Position numbers and translations under genes: made by a program
In this document: one piece after another, positions 7,152-15,260 of the stretch
Position numbering within the stretch: position 1 is the stretch's first letter
Layout: every line of letters starts with the position of its first letter
The notes under the pieces: generated by a model
Database searches by the model: none
What the model was told of the DNA's origin: nothing
The model's input: the letters and a program-made list of their open reading frames with translations, nothing else
Source of the DNA: JASKKU01 sp964416905
Lineage (GTDB): Archaea > Nanobdellota > Nanobdellia > Woesearchaeales > JASKKU01
Direction of reading: 5' to 3'
DNA length: 33,917 nt
NCBI GenBank assembly: GCA_964416905.1
Contig: CAYQFL010000007.1
Span: 1-33,917 of the forward strand

Positions 7152-7550
7152 ATGGTAGAGTTCAAGATAGTCGTTTCTGATCCAAAAACAGGAAAAAGCT
7201 ACTCCTTTGAAGCAAAGGATGATGTTGCTGAATCGCTGATAGGCAAGAAAATCGGCGATAAGATTGACGGTAAACTAATTGAGCTAGAAGGTTATGAGCT
7301 AGAGATAACTGGTGGTTCAGACAATGCTGGTTTCATGATGAAGAAAAGCATTGAAGGAACCCAGAGGAAAAGCATTGTTGTTCCTAAGGGAAAAGGTTTC
7401 TGGAAGACAAGAAAAGGTGTTAGAGCAAGAAGAACCTTCGCAGGAAACACGGTTTATGAAAAAACAGCTCAGATTAATTGTAAAATTATAAAGTACGGTA
7501 AAAAACCATTGGAGAACCCAACAGAAGAAAATGGCCAAGAAGAAAACTAA
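7152..7550 (+). CDS. rps6e: 30S ribosomal protein S6e
   Basis: Archaeal/eukaryotic small-subunit ribosomal protein S6e, 132 residues. Family landmarks are FKIVVSDPKTGKSYSFE at the start, IGKKIGDKIDG, the glycine-rich EITGGSDNAGFMMKK and the basic GFWKTRKGVRARRTFAGNTV stretch that contacts rRNA. The C-terminal ~20 residues are an acidic tail (ENPTEENGQEEN). Its last 20 nt overlap the start of the aIF2-gamma gene in another frame, implying translational coupling. The S6e/aIF2-gamma pairing is a conserved archaeal arrangement. Confidence 0.95.
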   Translation: MVEFKIVVSDPKTGKSYSFEAKDDVAESLIGKKIGDKIDGKLIELEGYELEITGGSDNAGFMMKKSIEGTQRKSIVVPKGKGFWKTRKGVRARRTFAGNTVYEKTAQINCKIIKYGKKPLENPTEENGQEEN

Positions 7551-8772
7551 GATTGATCCAGAAGTTAATATTGGGTTAGTAGGCCATGTAGACCATGGTA
7601 AAACCACGCTTGTTAAAGCATTGTCTGGCAAATGGGTAGACACACATTCTGAAGAAATAAAAAGAGGCATAACCATTAGATTGGGTTATGCCAACATACA
7701 TTTTTATGAATGTCCTAAATGTAAAGGACCTGAAAGATTTAGTACAAAATCTGTTTGTCCTCACTGCGGTTCTGAAACAAAGTTATTGAGAACAGTTTCT
7801 TTAGTAGACGCTCCAGGTCACGAATCTTTGATGGCTACCATGCTTTCAGGAGCAGCTATTATGGACGGCGCTTTGTTGTTAATCGCAGCAAACGAAAAAT
7901 GCCCTCAACCGCAAACAAAAGAGCATCTTATGGCTTTAGAAATCATTGGAATTAAAAATTTAGTTGTTGTTCAAAACAAAATAGACACAGTAAGCACAGA
8001 ACGAGCTATGGAAAGCTATAATGAGATTAAAGAGTTCTTGAAAGGTACTGCTTATGAGAATGCTCCAATAATCCCTGCTTCAGCTCAACAAGGTATAAAT
8101 ATTGATTTAATTATCCAGGCAATACAAGAAACAATTCCTACTCCTAAGAGGGATGTCAAAGCAGACCCATTATTCTTTGTAGCTAGGTCTTTTGATATTA
8201 ATGCTCCGGGAACAGATCCTAGCAAGCTAAAAGGAGGCATACTGGGCGGTGCCGTAAAGCAAGGAGAATTTAAGATTGGAGACCAAATAGAAATTAGACC
8301 TGGATTAATAGTAGAAAAGAAAGGAAGATTAGAAGCAAAACCTGTTCATTCAACAATAGTCAGCATCAAAACAGATAGAGATGAAGTTGACAAAGCAACG
8401 CCTGGTGGAACTTATGCTTTAATGACCTTGCTTGATCCATCCATAGTAAAATCAGATTCTTTAGCAGGCAATGTCGTTGGATTAAAAGGTAAATTGCCTC
8501 CAGTTTATGATACTTTAGAATTAGAGGTTCATCTTTTGAGCAGGGTTGTTGGTTCAAAGGAAGAGCTTAAGGTAGAGCCCATAAAACTAAACGAAATCCT
8601 TATGTTAAATGTTAACTCCAGTGCAACAGTTGGTATAGTCTCAGAGGTTCACAAGGGAAAAATCAAATGCATTCTAAAAAGACCGGTTTGCGCTCAGCCT
8701 AATTCAAGAGTTACTATATCCAGAAGGGTTGGCAACAGGTTTAGATTAATCGGTTATGGTCTTATTCTATAA
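7531..8772 (+). CDS. eif2g: translation initiation factor aIF2 gamma subunit
   Basis: GTPase subunit of aIF2, which carries initiator Met-tRNA to the small ribosomal subunit. The 413 residues show G1 GHVDHGKTT (18-26), the switch region RGITIRLGYAN, the zinc knuckle CxxC...CxxC (CPKCKG...CPHCG) typical of eIF2-gamma, G3 DAPGHE, G4 NKID and G5 PASA. Domains II and III follow with the family phrase SFDINAPGTDPSKLKGGILGG in domain II. The ATG lies inside the end of rps6e, and the gene is followed 9 nt later by the PP-loop gene on the same strand. Length and motifs are normal. Confidence 0.97.
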   Translation: MAKKKTKIDPEVNIGLVGHVDHGKTTLVKALSGKWVDTHSEEIKRGITIRLGYANIHFYECPKCKGPERFSTKSVCPHCGSETKLLRTVSLVDAPGHESLMATMLSGAAIMDGALLLIAANEKCPQPQTKEHLMALEIIGIKNLVVVQNKIDTVSTERAMESYNEIKEFLKGTAYENAPIIPASAQQGINIDLIIQAIQETIPTPKRDVKADPLFFVARSFDINAPGTDPSKLKGGILGGAVKQGEFKIGDQIEIRPGLIVEKKGRLEAKPVHSTIVSIKTDRDEVDKATPGGTYALMTLLDPSIVKSDSLAGNVVGLKGKLPPVYDTLELEVHLLSRVVGSKEELKVEPIKLNEILMLNVNSSATVGIVSEVHKGKIKCILKRPVCAQPNSRVTISRRVGNRFRLIGYGLIL

Positions 8773-8781
8773 TCTTAGAAC

Positions 8782-9633
8782 ATGAATCCTGAGTTTTTTG
8801 TCGATGAACAATCTTGGAAAGAGCATATTAATAAGATTAAAAGCTCAGTTAAACCTTTAGATAAAGATGAATCATTTTTTATTTCATCAATAATTGATAG
8901 CCTCACAGATTATCTATCTAAAATTAATGAAAGATTTACGCTTCTTTTTTCAGGCGGTGCAGATTCAACTCTTTTAGCTGTTTTAGCTAAAAAAGCCAAG
9001 AGAAATTTTGAGCTATTAAATGTTAGTTTTGAAGATTCTGAGGATTTGAGATTTGCAAGAAGATTTGCAGAAAAATATGGGTTCGAGTATCGGGAAAAAA
9101 TTCTTGATGAGAATGAAGTTCTTTCAGCAATAAAAGTAGTTTCAGAACTTTTCAAAGATAAGGAATTTGTTGTAAAAGAATTAGCTTGTTTTGAGTACTT
9201 GGCTTTAAAAGATAGCTTAAATCTAGTTGTTTCAGGTACGGGTGCTGAAGAAATCTTTGCTGGTTACCAGAGACATCTTTTAGCTGAAGATGTAAATGAA
9301 GAGTGTTGGACTGGGCTAGAAAATATCTTCTGGCAGAGGGATCTTTATAGAGTAAAAGTTCTTTCAAATATAACCAAAAGAAAAGTTCTACTTCCTTTTC
9401 TTGATGAGAATTTGATAAGAATAGCGATGTCAATGCCCTCAGAGTTTAAAATTAAAGATAATTTTAGAAAGTACAGTATTGCAAAAGCTTTGCAAACCTT
9501 AGCTATTCCAGAGGAATATGCTTTCAGAAAGAAAAAGGCAGCCCAATACGGTTCAGGCTTAGATAAGTTCTTTGAGAAGCTAGCTAAGAAAAAAGGGTTA
9601 AAAAACAAAGCTGAACTCTTTGGCTTACTCTAA
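8782..9633 (+). CDS. asparagine synthetase C-terminal-like PP-loop ATPase
   Basis: A 283-residue adenylating enzyme of the asparagine-synthase C-domain family. The PP-loop LLFSGGADSTLLAVLAKK binds ATP, and SGTGAEEIFAGYQRHLL is the second family signature. YRVKVLSNITKRKVLLPFLDENLIRIAMSMPSEFKIKDNFRKYSIAKAL matches the substrate-binding end of the domain. The N-terminal glutaminase domain of AsnB is absent, so it would need free ammonia or act in a different amide/adenylate reaction. It begins 9 nt after the aIF2-gamma stop, so it is probably in the rps6e operon and may have a translation-linked role. Its end overlaps the convergent DUF6485 gene by 9 nt. Confidence 0.85.
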   Translation: MNPEFFVDEQSWKEHINKIKSSVKPLDKDESFFISSIIDSLTDYLSKINERFTLLFSGGADSTLLAVLAKKAKRNFELLNVSFEDSEDLRFARRFAEKYGFEYREKILDENEVLSAIKVVSELFKDKEFVVKELACFEYLALKDSLNLVVSGTGAEEIFAGYQRHLLAEDVNEECWTGLENIFWQRDLYRVKVLSNITKRKVLLPFLDENLIRIAMSMPSEFKIKDNFRKYSIAKALQTLAIPEEYAFRKKKAAQYGSGLDKFFEKLAKKKGLKNKAELFGLL

Positions 9634-9825
9634 AATCTTTGAATAGACCTCTATAAATTTCTTAATGCTCCTATCATACGTTTTCTCAGCATCCTTTGGA
9701 AAAAAGCAACCTGGAATTTCACCACGTTCTCTGTGATACCTCACGCATTCACAGCATATGCCTTTCTTAGAGCAAGGATATGAACAAGTACACTGAGTTA
9801 GATTGATCTCCTTTTTGCATTCCAT
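9625..9825 (-). CDS. cysteine-rich DUF6485-type protein
   Basis: A 66-residue protein matching the small cysteine-rich family now called DUF6485 (family name from memory): CTCSYPCSKKGICCECVRYHRERGEIPGCFFP. Its eight clustered cysteines (ECKK, CTC, YPC, ICCEC, GCF) suggest a bound metal or zinc cluster. Function unknown. Shine-Dalgarno AAAGGAGGT (minus strand, 9832-9840) overlaps the stop codon of the upstream glycosyltransferase, so the two genes are translationally coupled. The 3' end overlaps the convergent PP-loop gene. Confidence 0.8.
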   Translation of the reverse strand: MECKKEINLTQCTCSYPCSKKGICCECVRYHRERGEIPGCFFPKDAEKTYDRSIKKFIEVYSKILE

Positions 9826-9838
9826 TTTTATACCTCCT

Positions 9839-11128
9839 TTAAAATCTTAAGCGAATAAATAAACTCACAATCTTCTTAGAAACAGTAAATAAGAAACCAA
9901 AAAACAAGACCAAAGCAATGTTAGCCGCGGAAATTATTTGAACACCTAAAGGCACCTTATTTGGCTTAGATTTAGCTTTCTCTTTAACCGTTTCATACAT
10001 ATCTGTTGTCTTTTTAATAACTTCTCTCCAATCAAATGCTTTAGCAGTTTCTCTGCAATTCTCGCACATGATTCGATAACTATCTTCTTTTAAATTTGCT
10101 ATTGTTAAAACTTTTTTTGCGAACTCTTCTGGTGTGGTCTCTTTATCTAATCTATAACCATTGTAGTCATCGATTATCAATTCATCAACAGTCTCATTAG
10201 ATAATCCAACAACAGGAGTACCTGTTGCTAAAGATTCAAGAATAACTAAGCTTTGCACCTCAAGTAACGCTGCTGACACAAAGATGTGTGCCTGTTCTAG
10301 GTATTTTACAATGTTTTCATGGGGAACAGGACCAGTAAAGATAACCCTGGATTCTAGGTTATATTTACTAATCATTTTTTTGATTTTGTTCAAATATAAC
10401 TTGTTTAAAGTGCCTCCAACTAGAATTAGCTCAAAATTCCTAGGTAAGTGTCTCATAACTCTAATTAGATACTCTTGGTTTTTTCTTGGGATTATGTGGC
10501 CTAGGTAAATCAACCTTATCTTATCACTTTTTATTGATGGAATTTTAGCTTGTTTATACCTATCAAGGTCTTTTCCGTTTGGGATTATGAATAACTTTTC
10601 TTCATCAATAAACTTTTTGTGGTCATTCTTTGAGAATTCATTAAGGGCTACTATGCCATCACAGTATTTCAAGTACTCTTTAATGTATGGCCTGAATACT
10701 AGGAAATAAAAAATCCTTTCTAGAATCTTAGCCTTTGCAGGAAAGAAGAAAGCAACTCCTTTTGATGGTAATATATGACCTGTATAAAGGAAAGGGATAC
10801 CTTTCTTGTGTGCATATTTCATAAGAATAGAATCTAAGTTAATAGGCTCATTTGAGTGGATTACATCTGGTTTAAAATTGTCTATAAACTCAAGGACAGC
10901 TTTTTTGTTTTTAGGGGTCCAGAAAGCTAATGTAATATTACCTTTGCCTTTGCTCTCTACGCCAAACACTGTAAGATTCTTAGTTTTTTTGATGATACCT
11001 GTTTTCTCAGCAGGTCTAATGAATGCAACCTGATGCTCTTTGGAAAAAGCATAAGCCATATCATAAGCAACTCGTCCTGTACCACCACCATACCCTTCTT
11101 TAAATGTGGTAAGTATAACAATTTTCAT
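9839..11128 (-). CDS. GT4-family glycosyltransferase with C-terminal membrane anchor
   Basis: A 429-residue GT-B glycosyltransferase of family GT4. The N-terminal acceptor domain starts MKIVILTTFKEGYGGGTGRVAYDMA. The donor domain has LIYLGHIIPRKNQEYLIRVM, VIFTGPVPHENIVKYLEQA and the E-x7-E region SAALLEVQSLVILESLATGTPVVG. After the catalytic core a charged linker leads to one hydrophobic helix (about residues 398-420, SAANIALVLFFGFLFTVSKK), tethering it to the membrane. It probably builds a surface glycan or glycolipid, with donor and acceptor unknown. GGTGATG just before the start is a Shine-Dalgarno match. The gene is coupled to the downstream DUF6485 gene. Confidence 0.88.
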   Translation of the reverse strand: MKIVILTTFKEGYGGGTGRVAYDMAYAFSKEHQVAFIRPAEKTGIIKKTKNLTVFGVESKGKGNITLAFWTPKNKKAVLEFIDNFKPDVIHSNEPINLDSILMKYAHKKGIPFLYTGHILPSKGVAFFFPAKAKILERIFYFLVFRPYIKEYLKYCDGIVALNEFSKNDHKKFIDEEKLFIIPNGKDLDRYKQAKIPSIKSDKIRLIYLGHIIPRKNQEYLIRVMRHLPRNFELILVGGTLNKLYLNKIKKMISKYNLESRVIFTGPVPHENIVKYLEQAHIFVSAALLEVQSLVILESLATGTPVVGLSNETVDELIIDDYNGYRLDKETTPEEFAKKVLTIANLKEDSYRIMCENCRETAKAFDWREVIKKTTDMYETVKEKAKSKPNKVPLGVQIISAANIALVLFFGFLFTVSKKIVSLFIRLRF

Positions 11129-11222
11129 CTCATCACCAAAAGTTTAGAATGACTTCCAGGTTTTGTGTATCTCAAGTTAGTTCCGTATTTATAAAATTAT
11201 CTCTCTTACAATATTTATTTTA

Positions 11223-11822
11223 TTAATCTAACTCTCTGATCCAAGGGATCTCGTTTATTAGAACACTAGGGCTGCCATGGCCTGGTAGGATAGTAAGCTT
11301 TGGATCAAGTTCTGCTAATTTTTTAAGCGAATGTTTCATTTCATCAATATTGCCGCTAAAGAGATCGGTTCGTCCAAAAGTACCTTTAAAAAGCGTGTCT
11401 CCAGTAATAATAAAATCCTCAAACATAAAACAGAAACTGCCTTTAGTGTGTCCTCTTGTTTCAAGGGCTTTAAAGGTTATGTTCCCAAAAGTATACTCTT
11501 TTTCTCTTAGAAATTCGATTTTTGATTTTATCTCTTCTAATGGATTCTGCTTGAAAAATCCCTGATTTAATTGTATTATATTCTTAAAATCTGATTCACT
11601 GATAAGATACTTCTCAGCTTGAATTTTATTCATTCCAATAATATGATCGTAATGACCATGAGTTGCAATAACAATCACTTCTTTATCGTTTGTTTTCTTG
11701 AGAATTTTATCTAATTCTTCATAATCTTTCGTTCCCGGGTCGAAGATTAAGCAGACTTTATCATTATAAACTATATAACAATTTGTTCTTAGAGGCCCTA
11801 CTTCAACTTTTGTAACGATCAT
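11223..11822 (-). CDS. metallo-beta-lactamase fold hydrolase, glyoxalase II-like
   Basis: A 199-residue dinuclear-metal hydrolase. The signature THGHYDH gives ligands H55, H57, D59 and H60. Further ligands are in TRGHTKGSF, ITGDTLF and LPGHGSP. Together with the short length and absence of the glutathione-binding C-terminal domain, this puts it in the small archaeal/bacterial GloB-like thioesterase group rather than true glyoxalase II. Substrate is unknown; thioesters of cellular thiols are the family norm. It is cytosolic. TATA at 11844-11853 lies about 26 nt before the ATG, so the mRNA is probably leaderless. Confidence 0.88.
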   Translation of the reverse strand: MIVTKVEVGPLRTNCYIVYNDKVCLIFDPGTKDYEELDKILKKTNDKEVIVIATHGHYDHIIGMNKIQAEKYLISESDFKNIIQLNQGFFKQNPLEEIKSKIEFLREKEYTFGNITFKALETRGHTKGSFCFMFEDFIITGDTLFKGTFGRTDLFSGNIDEMKHSLKKLAELDPKLTILPGHGSPSVLINEIPWIRELD

Positions 11823-11843
11823 ATGAAAAACAAGATTTGATCT

Positions 11844-11853
11844 TTTTTATATT
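11844..11853 (-). promoter_or_regulatory. TATA box of the glyoxalase II-like gene
   Basis: Minus-strand AATATAAAAA is centred about 26 nt before the start codon at 11822. Confidence 0.55.
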
Positions 11854-11913
11854 TTATTCCCTTTAATCAAAACCTAAAAAATTAAAAACTTTAATTAAAT
11901 CAAGTGTGATTAG

Positions 11914-12765
11914 ATGAGCTTTTTTCATCAAAGGTGGAGCAGGTTAGTATTTTTATTTATGGTTAGTAGACCATTGCTTTGGTTTATAGTATTTATCCCT
12001 TTCTTTTTAGGATTCTTTGAGAACCCTGTTAATTTTAATTTAGTAATGCTATTGCAAATTTTAGTGTTAACTTTCCCAATAAATTTTTTTGCTTATGCTA
12101 TTAATGACATCTATGATTACGAAAGCGATAAATTGAATGAAAGAAAAGGTTCTGTTTATGGCACAATTATTGAGCCTAAAGATTATGCTTTTGTTAAAAA
12201 AATTGCTTTTTTGATGGCTTTTTTATCCTTATTTTCTTCGGTTCTTACCTTTAAAATTGAGAACATCTTGTTAATGGCAGCTCTCTTACTTTTGGTTTAC
12301 TTTTATTCAGCAAAACCTGTTCGTCTTAAAGAAAGGCCGCCTTTGGATTCTTTATCTAACGGATTGATGTTCTTATTAGTGTATCTTTTTGGTTTTAGCT
12401 TAAGCGGTGGAAATATCTTTTCAGTACATTATCGGGTTTTTCTCTTAGCATTATGCGTATCAGGAATCCACGCAGTAACTACCATCATTGATTTTGATTC
12501 AGACAAAGCTGCAAATCATAAGACCTTTTCAACAGTGTTTGGTAAGAGAGCTGCAGCAATTTTCGCTTTTCTTAGTTTTACTCTCACGAATTTATTGTCT
12601 AGAAGTCCAAACTTGTTTGTAAACTTATTTATGTATCTTATGAATGTTGTTTTATTCTTGATAATTCTTAAACCTGAGAAGAGGTTTACATTTTTAGCTA
12701 TAAAATACACTTCAATCGTTTTAATTTTAGCGTGGATTATAAAGCTCGTTACTTTAAGAGTGTAA
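11914..12765 (+). CDS. UbiA-family prenyltransferase
   Basis: Integral membrane prenyltransferase of 283 residues with about 8 hydrophobic helices. It carries the two Asp-rich Mg-diphosphate motifs: NDIYDYESD near residues 67-75 and DFDSDKAANHKT near 194-205. The N-terminal RPLLWFIVFIPFFLGFF and FPINFFAYAINDIYDYESDKLN resemble the lycopene elongase/bacterioruberin branch of archaeal UbiA enzymes. Geranylgeranylglyceryl-phosphate prenylation (lipid synthesis) and quinone prenylation are alternatives, and substrate cannot be decided here. GTGATT precedes the ATG at 11914 as a Shine-Dalgarno match. No carotenoid genes are seen nearby. Confidence 0.85.
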   Translation: MSFFHQRWSRLVFLFMVSRPLLWFIVFIPFFLGFFENPVNFNLVMLLQILVLTFPINFFAYAINDIYDYESDKLNERKGSVYGTIIEPKDYAFVKKIAFLMAFLSLFSSVLTFKIENILLMAALLLLVYFYSAKPVRLKERPPLDSLSNGLMFLLVYLFGFSLSGGNIFSVHYRVFLLALCVSGIHAVTTIIDFDSDKAANHKTFSTVFGKRAAAIFAFLSFTLTNLLSRSPNLFVNLFMYLMNVVLFLIILKPEKRFTFLAIKYTSIVLILAWIIKLVTLRV

Positions 12766-12805
12766 GTAAAAACCAGAGAGCAACTGTTTATGATTTGAAA
12801 GTCCC

Positions 12806-12829
12806 TATGGTTTGCTTTAGAAAACCATA
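12806..12829. repeat. inverted repeat after the UbiA gene
   Basis: TATGGTTT (12806-12813) and AAACCATA (12822-12829) are perfect 8-bp arms with an 8-nt spacer, 40 nt after the UbiA stop and 36 nt before the next start. It could be an RNA hairpin ending the UbiA message or an operator for the NifX-fold gene. Confidence 0.45.
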
Positions 12830-12864
12830 AGATTTAAGATGTACTTTTGTTTTTACTTTCTAAA

Positions 12865-13188
12865 ATGAAAATTGCAATAGCCTCTCTTGGAGAAACTTTG
12901 GATTCAAAAGTATCGCCTCATTTTGGCAGGGCGCCTTACTTTGTTTTTGTGGAAGTTGAAAATAATGAGGTTAGGAATGTTAAAGCGGAGAGAAATCTTT
13001 TAGCTCAAAACCACGAACATGGAGCAATACCTCAGATGATGATAAAAAACAACGTTGACCTTGTAATTTCAGCAGGTATAGGTAATAATGCAAAAAATCA
13101 TTTAGAACAGGCAGGTGTTAAACTAGTTCAAACTCAGATTATAACACTAAAAGAAGCTCTCCAGAATTTAGGAATTAAAGTTGATTAA
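12865..13188 (+). CDS. NifX/NafY-fold (dinitrogenase iron-molybdenum cofactor) protein
   Basis: A 107-residue protein of the Nitro_FeMo-Co domain (NifX, NafY, MTH1175-like). It starts MKIAIASLGETLDSKVSPHFGRAPYFVFVEV and carries NHEHGAIPQMMIKNNVDLVISAGIGNNAKNHLEQAGV. The family phrase SPHFGRAPYF and the central glycine-rich AGIGNNA are diagnostic of the fold. No nitrogenase genes are present, so it is one of the orphan archaeal members of unknown function, thought to relate to metal-cluster handling. I start at the ATG at 12865; the TTG at 12847 would add only MFLLSK. The Mrp-like ATPase at 15861-16634 is a loose neighbour of related theme. Confidence 0.85.
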   Translation: MKIAIASLGETLDSKVSPHFGRAPYFVFVEVENNEVRNVKAERNLLAQNHEHGAIPQMMIKNNVDLVISAGIGNNAKNHLEQAGVKLVQTQIITLKEALQNLGIKVD

Positions 13189-13210
13189 CTTTATTCTTAT
13201 TTTCAATTAT

Positions 13211-14389
13211 TTATGAAGTAGAGATAAAAGCATCAACATCGCTTAAGCAGCTACCGTCTTCATTATAGTAGATTGTTTCACTTTCATCATCCTTAACAGC
13301 AAATGCAGTTAAGTTCATAAGTAAATAATAATTATACAAGTCTATTAACACATCTTGCAGTTCACCATTGATTGTAACATTTTCAATGGCTATTTTTTTA
13401 CAAGTTTCATTTGAGAAAAAGCAATTCTCTGTTGGATCTTTTTGATACTGGCAGTAATCTGCATAACTCCAGTTATTAACTCGCTCATCAGAACTTCTAA
13501 TGTCATTACGGATATCTTCGACTATCGTTTTATTTAATATTGTAGTAATGCCACAACATTTACTTGGACTGCCGTTTAATAAAAGCCTGTTTAAGAATGA
13601 CGGCGCATCTGGAGAATAAATATACCAGTTTTTTTCAATTAAGTTTTCTAAACAGGTTTTATTAGCAATATCCTCTTTATATTGCTCATAGCACTCTAAT
13701 AACGCTTTATCAGATTCAGTTAATTCAATGCCAAACTCTTTTTCATAATCAAAAATCTTTTCACTTGGGCCAACATGGATAGTTAGATTATGTTTTCCTT
13801 GCGTGGCCCAAGTTGACATTGGGTCTCGGAGTCCTATGATTGGGATTGTTGTATATAAGCTAATGTTCCTTTGAATACTGAAGACCTGATTATTTTTCAC
13901 AATACTTATGTTATATGGGAACTCTAGAAAAACGCTCATTTTAAAGCGTTCATTTTGACTTAAATTAACATAGAGTTCATCTAAAGAATAAGTAAAATTA
14001 TAGTTCATGATTTTTAAATTGTCCTTAAGTTGGTCTAAGAATATTGACAGATTAAGTTTACAATTGCCTTTAGAGCCAATAAGATATTGCTTAAAATTGT
14101 CATTAAGGCCATTAAGGTCATCATAAGGTTTATTTCCAGCAGCAAATTTAGAGTTTGAAGCCATTTCGTTTAAAGCGCAATGACCAATACCTCTTATTAC
14201 CAAAGGCATCTGGTAGCTTTCTATTTCTTCAAGCAGATCATTCGTGTTTTCTATTAAACCCTGCCATTTATGTATGTTTTTGTAACTAGTATCAACATTA
14301 GATGAAGGATTCATAACGACCAAAAATAGGAACACAACAATAACTATTGATGTGAATACAAACCCTTTTTTTCTCATGTATTTTTGCAT
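13211..14389 (-). CDS. exported cysteine- and sequon-rich surface protein
   Basis: A 392-residue protein with no family I recognise. A positively charged start (MQKYMRKKG) and hydrophobic helix (FVFTSIVIVVFLFLVVM, residues ~10-27) form a signal anchor, superficially like a type IV pilin signal but without a Glu at +5. The rest is hydrophilic and should lie outside the cell. It contains 10 cysteines (including CC at SKCCGITT and clusters DYCQYQ, ENCFF, ETCKK), suggesting disulphides. About a dozen N-x-S/T sequons (NFTY, NLSQ, NISI, NWSY and others) suggest N-glycosylation. The start could also be the Met at residue 5. It is transcribed alone, divergent from the Nudix gene. Confidence 0.7.
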   Translation of the reverse strand: MQKYMRKKGFVFTSIVIVVFLFLVVMNPSSNVDTSYKNIHKWQGLIENTNDLLEEIESYQMPLVIRGIGHCALNEMASNSKFAAGNKPYDDLNGLNDNFKQYLIGSKGNCKLNLSIFLDQLKDNLKIMNYNFTYSLDELYVNLSQNERFKMSVFLEFPYNISIVKNNQVFSIQRNISLYTTIPIIGLRDPMSTWATQGKHNLTIHVGPSEKIFDYEKEFGIELTESDKALLECYEQYKEDIANKTCLENLIEKNWYIYSPDAPSFLNRLLLNGSPSKCCGITTILNKTIVEDIRNDIRSSDERVNNWSYADYCQYQKDPTENCFFSNETCKKIAIENVTINGELQDVLIDLYNYYLLMNLTAFAVKDDESETIYYNEDGSCLSDVDAFISTS

Positions 14390-14528
14390 TTTGTTTTATT
14401 TCTTATTAAATTTTCCAATGGATTCCTAAGATATTATCCTTTTTAACTGTTTGGTTAACTTAATGGTGATTACAGATTAGAGCCCTAAAAAACGAAAAAC
14501 GTAAAAATAAAAACTCCTACCTAAGTAC

Positions 14529-14957
14529 ATGCAGGAAGAAATTTCTGTTGGTGCCTTGGTATTTAATGATAATTATGAGTTTCTTTTTCTTAGGAGAAGA
14601 GATAAAAAGGATTACTGGGAATTCCCTAAAGGTCATAAGGAAGAGGGAGAAGACGAACTAACTACATTAAAGCGAGAATTAAAAGAAGAATGTAATCTTA
14701 CTGATTATAAGATTGTTGATGGTTTTCGGAGAGTAAGTTCTTACATAAACTCAAGGAATAACCTAAGAATTATTGTTGTATACCTGGTTAAAACAAACCA
14801 AGAGATTAAGTTAAGTGATGAGCATGAGCAATTCGCGTGGCTTAATAAAGAAGAGACGCGAAAGTTATTCAAAGAAATGATACAAAAACATGTGATCCCA
14901 AAATATTCTCAATGGCTAGAAATTGCAGAAGATGCTTTTAATTATTTGCAGATATAA
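14529..14957 (+). CDS. Nudix hydrolase, Ap4A-hydrolase-like
   Basis: A 142-residue Nudix pyrophosphohydrolase. The Nudix box runs from G35 to L57, with E41, R49-E50 and E53-E54 matching G-x5-E-x7-RE-U-x-EE-x-G-U. The penultimate Gly is Asn56, a mild deviation. WEFPKGHKEEGE and the sequence around it resemble asymmetric diadenosine tetraphosphate hydrolases, so removal of Ap4A or similar dinucleotides is the likely job. The ATG at 14529 is preceded by AT-rich sequence with AAAAATAAAAA about 25 nt upstream. It is single, divergent from the exported protein. Confidence 0.85.
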   Translation: MQEEISVGALVFNDNYEFLFLRRRDKKDYWEFPKGHKEEGEDELTTLKRELKEECNLTDYKIVDGFRRVSSYINSRNNLRIIVVYLVKTNQEIKLSDEHEQFAWLNKEETRKLFKEMIQKHVIPKYSQWLEIAEDAFNYLQI

Positions 14958-15016
14958 TCTTTTTCATTTTATAGGTTATTCTAGGAAAAAATTACGATTT
15001 CTTTTTGAAAATTTTC

Positions 15017-15024
15017 TTTAAAAG
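15017..15024 (+). promoter_or_regulatory. TATA box of the 58-residue gene
   Basis: TTTAAAAG is centred 26-27 nt before the ATG at 15047. This supports that this small frame is a real leaderless gene. Confidence 0.5.
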
Positions 15025-15046
15025 AAATTACAATTAATGATTTAAA

Positions 15047-15223
15047 ATGAACGCTGAAAGTGAATCTGTGGAAGAAATCCCTGAATGGAAGATAAAGCAG
15101 TTGAACAAGATGCCCATAATTGAGAGCAGAATTGCAAAGAGCAAGGACGGCAGGTTTGTTATACACAAGATAGTTATAACAGATATTAAACCTGTGGAAT
15201 ACTATGAGAAAGTTATGGGCTGA
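15047..15223 (+). CDS. small conserved-looking protein, 58 residues
   Basis: An open frame from ATG to TGA encodes MNAESESVEEIPEWKIKQLN, then KMPIIESRIAKSKDGRFVIH, ending KPVEYYEKVMG. The mix of a charged helix and a beta hairpin (RIAKSKDGRFVIHKIVITDI) is protein-like. A TATA box sits at the right distance and a T-rich terminator follows the stop directly. I do not recognise a named family. No Cys, no membrane segment. It is convergent with the site-2 protease gene. Confidence 0.7.
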   Translation: MNAESESVEEIPEWKIKQLNKMPIIESRIAKSKDGRFVIHKIVITDIKPVEYYEKVMG

Positions 15224-15260
15224 ATGTTTGTTTTTCTTTTTCTTTTTTTGTTTTTTATAT
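15224..15260 (+). terminator. T-tract terminator
   Basis: Immediately after the small gene the plus strand has runs of T up to 7 long, broken by single other bases. This is a strong archaeal-type terminator. The tail overlaps the end of the convergent protease gene at 15255. Confidence 0.55.

Noticed and set aside
7317..7764. Minus-strand frames opposite S6e and aIF2-gamma
   Set aside because: They overlap two highly conserved genes and have unnatural composition, so I treat them as shadows.
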